Positions 59,788 to 64,000 of a stretch of 64,000 bases of DNA are shown piece by piece (position 1 is the first letter of the stretch; each line of letters opens with the position of its first letter). The notes beneath the pieces were generated by a model, which had not been told where the DNA came from, searched no databases, and worked only from the letters and a program-made list of their open reading frames with translations. The position numbers and the translations under genes were made by a program. Source of the DNA: Acanthamoeba sp. SK_2022b (Eukaryota; Discosea; Longamoebia; Acanthamoebidae); assembly GCA_027943245.1 (NCBI GenBank), contig JANDJZ010000146.1:33987-97986 (forward strand), in the 5' to 3' direction.

Positions 59788-60721
59788 TCACACATCCTGC
59801 TGCTCATCGTCGTCTTGGACGGCGAGCAGCATCGCCTGTGCGGTCTCACGGTGATACTGTTCCTGATACCACCTGTGATCACAGCACGAATGAATGGTTT
59901 AAGTCTCCCGCCCTCAGGCCGAACAACGATCAGCGCCTGCCCGCTGCTGAATAAGGAGGGCGCAGGCAACCTGGCTACGGGGTAGCCCACTTTGGCCATC
60001 CAGTGCTGAGGCTTCGAGAACGAGAGCACCTCGTACCACACCGTGTCGTCCTGAAAACAGAGTGAGCAACAGGTCAATGCGAAGGGACGAGATCAGCGAG
60101 GTACCGTTTTGTCCCACTCGACCTGGAAGCGCTCTTCGCCCGCCACTAGATGGCAAGGCAGGGTGCCGTAAGCGAAGCCGAACCGCTCCACTCCCCACTC
60201 GTCCAGGAGCTCGCCGCCGTCTCCGACAGGTCGCGCCATGTGCGTGCTCTCCACAGCCGCTCCCTCGTCGATAGTATAGACTATTCTACACGCTGTCAAC
60301 GAGTAGAACCCGACGTTCAGGATGAGCGTGCCCAACGTCTCCCCCTCCCTGCATGTCACCTCGGCGTGAGTTCGATCCCGTGAGCGCTTTCTCCTCGCGC
60401 ACATGAGCACAGAGCTGACCGAATGGAAGAGTGGGGCCAGCATATTTCGAGCCAAGAGGGGACATCAAACATCTTCCAGGCGCGCACGGCTTGCTTGGCT
60501 TTGTCAAAGCACTCGCTGCCGGTACCGAGCTGCACGCGCAGGTGGTCGATGTCGAAGATGTGGCCGGCTTCGCCCTGCGCGTGAAGGGCCGCCTCTAGCT
60601 CCCCCCGCGACCGCACGTCTCGGGTCATGCGCACGTGGCCCTCGTGCGTGAATCCCTTCTGTCCCTCCTCCCGCAACACCTCTTCTATCTTGGCCACTTC
60701 TGGCCGCTTCCAGAACAGCAT
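59788..60721 (-). CDS. UPF0548 (DUF1990) family protein
   Basis: Minus strand, probable start MLFWKRPEVAKIEEVL at 60721; an exon upstream cannot be excluded. Blocks: DIDHLRVQLGTGSECFDKAK, AVRAWKMFDVPSW, EVTCREGETLGTLILN, CRIVYTIDEG, RFGFAYGTLPCHLVAGEERF and VSFSKPQHWMAKVGYPVAR, then after an intron WYQEQYHRETAQAMLLAVQ. The family is mostly bacterial and plant, of unknown function; the GFAYGTLPxH and GEERF motifs are its hallmarks. The last exon ends at TGA 59788-59790. It is convergent with the ABCF gene. Confidence 0.75.
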
Positions 60722-61319
60722 GTCGGACCGGTACTTGCACACTGACCAAACCGCAACTACACATTAGCCGAACGATGGAACGTATGGCAACATTTACGCG
60801 AACCTAATCTGTTCTCAACGGGTGCTTCGTGTGGCACTGATGGAGCGACCTTGACTTGTAGGCCTCGTAGCACAAGTCGCGTGGTTCGGTGGCGCAGAGC
60901 ATCTAACAATCCAGAGAGAAAAATCTCTTTTCTTTGTTCTCTTTTTGCCTGCTGCATACCCCAGATTGACAAGAAGGAACAAGAAGCTAAATTCTTGGTG
61001 TTTGACACCTGGGATCTTTTCTACAGTGTCCAACAAGTTCCTTCTGCCTGCCTACTCCTCAGCATCATGGGAGCTTTGGATGCCTTCCCCATGCCTTACA
61101 TCACTACTACTTTTTAAAACCACTGGAACTAGGAGTTATCTTCTGCTGATTCTGCAACCATGCTTGCATCCACCCCTGCAAGACCGACTTTGTCTGCTTC
61201 ATAGTTGTAGCATCCTTTTAGCACATGATCAGTGAATGCTATTCATGAACCAAGTATACTGAATTCAGGTCGACATCCAATTATATTATTGTGGAACGCG
61301 ATCGGCCACAAGCCAAAAG
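60722..61319. other. intergenic region with a coding-like remnant
   Basis: No complete gene. A plus-strand frame near 60955-61117 contains KEQEAKFLVFDTWDLFYS and LSIMGALDAFPMPYITTTF. It is protein-like but without a start or partner exons. It may be another decayed element fragment. Confidence 0.4.
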
Positions 61320-62450
61320 ATGAAGAGAGCAAGACAGAGAGAAGAGCAGGACACAGGCGGTGACAAAAACAAGAAGGTAGCCAAGCTTGCCAGAAAAGAC
61401 GATATGCTGGAAAAAGGTCACCCCGAAGCGGCGGTGCTTGGTCTCGAGAGCGTGGGCGATGACGTGCTCATGCTCATCATGGAGCTCTGCGGCCACGCTC
61501 ACGCCACTCGGGCCTTCCTCCTCGCCAACCGCCACCTCAACGCGCTTGTACGTGGCCACCGCCTCATGTGGCGTCGCGCCTATGCCCAACTCTTCGACCA
61601 GCCCAAGAGACACGAGGCTCAGGCCAAGCTGGCGCACCATTTGGTAGCCCCCACCCATTGGCCCGCTTGGAAGTGGAATTAATGTGTGGCCTTGGGTCGG
61701 ACCAACAAGGCTGGAGTCGAGGACCCCTTCGCGGCCTACGCGGCGGCGATGGCCAAGTGGACGGGCAAGTTCGGGTTTGATGAAGACGACGTTCCATTGG
61801 GCGAGGAAGACGGCGAGCTCACCATCACCGTGGGGTCCGACGGGCGGGCCAGGTGGGAGGGCTACGGCGTTGGGTGCGGCCGCGCCGGCGAGTACTTCAG
61901 CCTCAACTGTCTCAAAGGTTTCTCGCCGCTCGCACACGCGCGCGCGCATTCACACAGGACGCACATTGAAAAGACCATGACAGGCGAGGGCGCGCTAGTG
62001 CTACGACTGAACGAGAAGGGCAAGGCCCAAGCTTTCGTGAAGGGCAACGAGGAGAGCTTGCAAGATAGCTGTGAAAGGCCAGACGACGACGACGACGACG
62101 ACGAAGACGAAGACGAAAGCGAAGACGAAGAAAAGGACGAAGGCTTGCACGTCGATTTCATCCTCGTGGACTGTGATGACGCGTCGTGGGGCATGCCGGA
62201 GAGAAAGAAAACGATAGAGGAGAAAGAGAAGGAAAGGGAGGCGAGAGCGAAGGAAAGAGAAAGGAAGCTAGAGGAGAGGAGGGTCAAGGAAGAGGACAAC
62301 GACTACAGCAAGTGGGTCGAGAATTCGCTCAAGAGCCTCCAGCCGCCCTTCCGCCCCGGCGTCGAGTACCAGCTGCACCGCAAAGGCAAGCGCGCTTGGT
62401 GCACCGGCGGCGGAGTGTGCACCAGCTGGCAGGAGGACATGGAGTGGTGA
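61320..62450 (+). CDS. F-box-like protein with acidic and coiled-coil middle
   Basis: Exon 1 runs from ATG 61320 to about 61640 (donor GTAGCCCC). Exon 2 starts after ACCAACAAG and runs to TGA 62448-62450. A possible further 38-base intron at 61917 would break the frame and was not used. The N-terminus has an F-box-like helix set (SVGDDVLMLIMELCGHAHAT, LANRHLNALVRGHRLMWRRAY). Later come an Asp/Glu tract coded by GACGAC repeats and a long charged helix (KTIEEKEKEREARAKERERK). F-box proteins connect substrates to SCF ubiquitin ligases; the substrate is not known. Confidence 0.6.
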
Positions 62451-62574
62451 TTACGTTCGGCTCGTCGTTCGGGGCCACACGTGTCGCGTCGACGCCGTGC
62501 GGCGCTTGTTGTCGACAAGTAAAAGTGCCTTGTGCTCTTCAATCGGCCACCAAGCTTTGTCTCCCTCACCCACC

Positions 62575-63669
62575 ATGTCGCTGCCGGAAGCCTGCTGCTC
62601 GCTGCCGCCCGTGAAGTCAGAGTATGCGCCACAAGGGAGCGTTGTGCAAGTCGATGGCATGGAGGTCTATAGCGTGGGACCCGCCGACGCGAAGGTGGCG
62701 GTAGTCGGCATCTACGACATCTTTGGTTTTCACAACAACACCAAACAGGTACACTTTCCCTTGTCCCACTTGTTCCCTCTGGGGGTCAGTGACTCGGGGA
62801 GATGCACCTTCCCTAATTAACCGATCTTAGTTCTGCGACCTCGTAGCTCGTGCCGCTCACGCTCGCGTTCTGCTGCCGGACCTTTTCCGTGGCGCGGCTT
62901 GGACCGAGGAAAAGATGAAGACCCTCGAGTATGCGCGCACACTTCTACTTCCTCTTCTCTTCTCTTCCTCATAACCGCTTGTTGTTGCGGGCCAGTTGTG
63001 TTTCCTACCTAACCTGCCACTCTGCCACTCAGCCGGAGCGAGTTGATGAAGTGGCTCGGAACGGAGGGTTCGTGGGGGAAGGTGCGGCCCAGCGTCGACG
63101 CCATTGTTGCGTTTGCCAAGAGCGAGGGAGCCCAGAAGATCGGCCTCTTTGGGTTCTGCTGGGGTGGTACGTGCGTGTGACCATGCCACCACCCGCGCAA
63201 ACACGTGCCGTAATGGCGAAGGGTCTCACATACTTGTCTTGACAGCCAAGATCGCCGCGCAAGCTGCGCAGGACGGGTCCACCTACAGCGCGGCTGCGTT
63301 CATTCACCCTTCCATGTTCACTCCCGACGACGCCAAGCTCTTGCAGGTCCCCATCATCAACCTCCCCACCAAGGACGACCCCGACATGGTACATTACACC
63401 GTCACTTCCACCTCTGGCCAGAGAGCTCGCTGGTTTCTGACGAGGGTTGAGCGTGTGCTGGGCCAAAAACGGGACAGGTGCCCTACATGGAGGCGCTGAA
63501 GGAAGCCAGCCCTGCGCTCTACGAGAAGTCCGAGCACAAGCGCTTCGACGACGTCCACCACGGATTCTGTGCTGCGCGTGGCGATTGGTCGAACGAGCTG
63601 CAGGCCCAGCGCGCCAACGAGGTCATCAAGCTCGTGACCGACTTCTTCAAGAAGCAGACCCAGGCCTAG
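62575..63669 (+). CDS. dienelactone hydrolase family protein
   Basis: Five or so exons give about 240 residues. The start is MSLPEACCSLPPVKSEYAPQ. VAVVGIYDIFGFHNNTKQ, then FCDLVARAAHARVLLPDLFRG follow the family. The nucleophile elbow GLFGFCWGAKIAAQ carries the Cys of carboxymethylenebutenolidase-type enzymes. PIINLPTKDDPDM is close to the acid residue and DVHHGFCAARGDW supplies the His. These cytosolic hydrolases open lactone rings; eukaryotic members have broad ester or thioester substrates. The acceptor after the third exon and the donor after DPDM are as expected (GTACATTAC...GGGACAG). Confidence 0.85.
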
Positions 63670-63788
63670 CCTTGTGGAAAATAGAAAAATAGATTCAAAT
63701 ATTTAAATAATATATTAAAAAAATTGAATGTTCCTCCGTGTTTTGCGCGGAGGACGACTCTCCGCTCTCCGTTACACGCGCGCTCTCC

Positions 63789-64000
63789 TCATTGCTCCGC
63801 CGGCGAAGGCGGTAGCGGGTTGGTGTGCGGGTCGAGCTTGAGGCGGAGCATGCCTGCCTGCTCGTTCGCCCGAGCGATCGTGTGTCGCACGGCCTGCAAT
63901 GAATCCTGGGGCACCATCTCCGAGGCTCTGCCCGCACATAAGAAGAGGTGAGCAGTTGAGGACCACTCTAGCAAGACTTGGCATGGGCCGGGGGCCATCG
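63789..64000 (-). CDS. 3' end of a gene entering from the right edge
   Basis: The last exon, 63927 to TGA 63789-63791 on the minus strand, reads EMVPQDSLQAVRHTIARANE and ends NPLPPSPAEQ. It is preceded by a good acceptor (GTGCGGGCAG). Sequence from there to the window edge should include an intron and part of an upstream exon, whose frame is not certain. No domain can be recognised in 40 residues. Confidence 0.5.
   Translation of the reverse strand, partial: MAPGPCQVLLEWSSTAHLFLCAGRASEMVPQDSLQAVRHTIARANEQAGMLRLKLDPHTNPLPPSPAEQ

Noticed and set aside
61917..61954. 38-base intron in the F-box-like gene
   Set aside because: Removing it shifts the frame into an early stop, and it is shorter than other introns here.

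Overview
The window looks like nuclear DNA of an intron-rich, GC-rich amoebozoan; an Acanthamoeba-type genome is my best inference. Most genes are split by many short introns (about 60-110 bases) with GTGCG/GTACG-like donors and CAG acceptors. Genes are tightly packed, often divergent with less than 150 bases between start codons. Introns carry TG, CT, ATTT and poly-C tracts. Several products are ordinary eukaryotic housekeeping proteins: QCR7 of complex III, an NDUFS5-like complex I subunit, TSR1, COMMD2, AGXT, an ABCF ATPase and mitochondrial PanB. I see no rRNA, tRNA, CRISPR or prokaryotic operon. All splice models come from reading the sequence and are not supported by transcripts.

Layout. 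0-16.7 kb: an FG/Ser-rich protein end, a tail-anchored SKICH-like protein, a zinc-ribbon protein, a MetX-like acetyltransferase, an SH3-RhoGAP protein, QCR7, an inosine/xanthosine triphosphatase (minus strand) and a large F-box/SNF2 helicase gene. 16.7-24.2 kb: a gene-poor, AT-richer island. It holds a tandem duplication of the helicase 3' end, a long fold-back repeat, short palindromes built from two interchangeable half-sites, and broken reading frames of an unknown multi-copy element. 24.2-41.2 kb: a BTB-WWE-ankyrin protein, panB, TSR1, COMMD2, an aspartyl-hydroxylase-like membrane protein and an orphan NPPF-motif methyltransferase. 41.3-54.5 kb: a very divergent leucyl-tRNA-synthetase-like protein that seems to have lost its catalytic signatures, NDUFS5, AGXT, a small coiled-coil protein and a leucine-rich-repeat/SAPS fusion. 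54.5-64 kb: an NTF2-like protein, a PARP-like remnant, an ABCF ATPase, a UPF0548 protein, an F-box-like protein, a dienelactone hydrolase and the end of a further gene.

The genes do not form one pathway. Several contribute to mitochondria (QCR7, NDUFS5, and by their leader-like N-termini PanB and AGXT), to ribosome biogenesis or translation (TSR1, ABCF, the LeuRS-like protein), or to ubiquitin-type adaptors (two F-box proteins, one BTB protein). The most interesting leads are the LeuRS-like pseudoenzyme, the LRR-SAPS fusion, the missing helicase core at a TG repeat, and the palindrome-bearing intron-like segments of the unknown repeat family.
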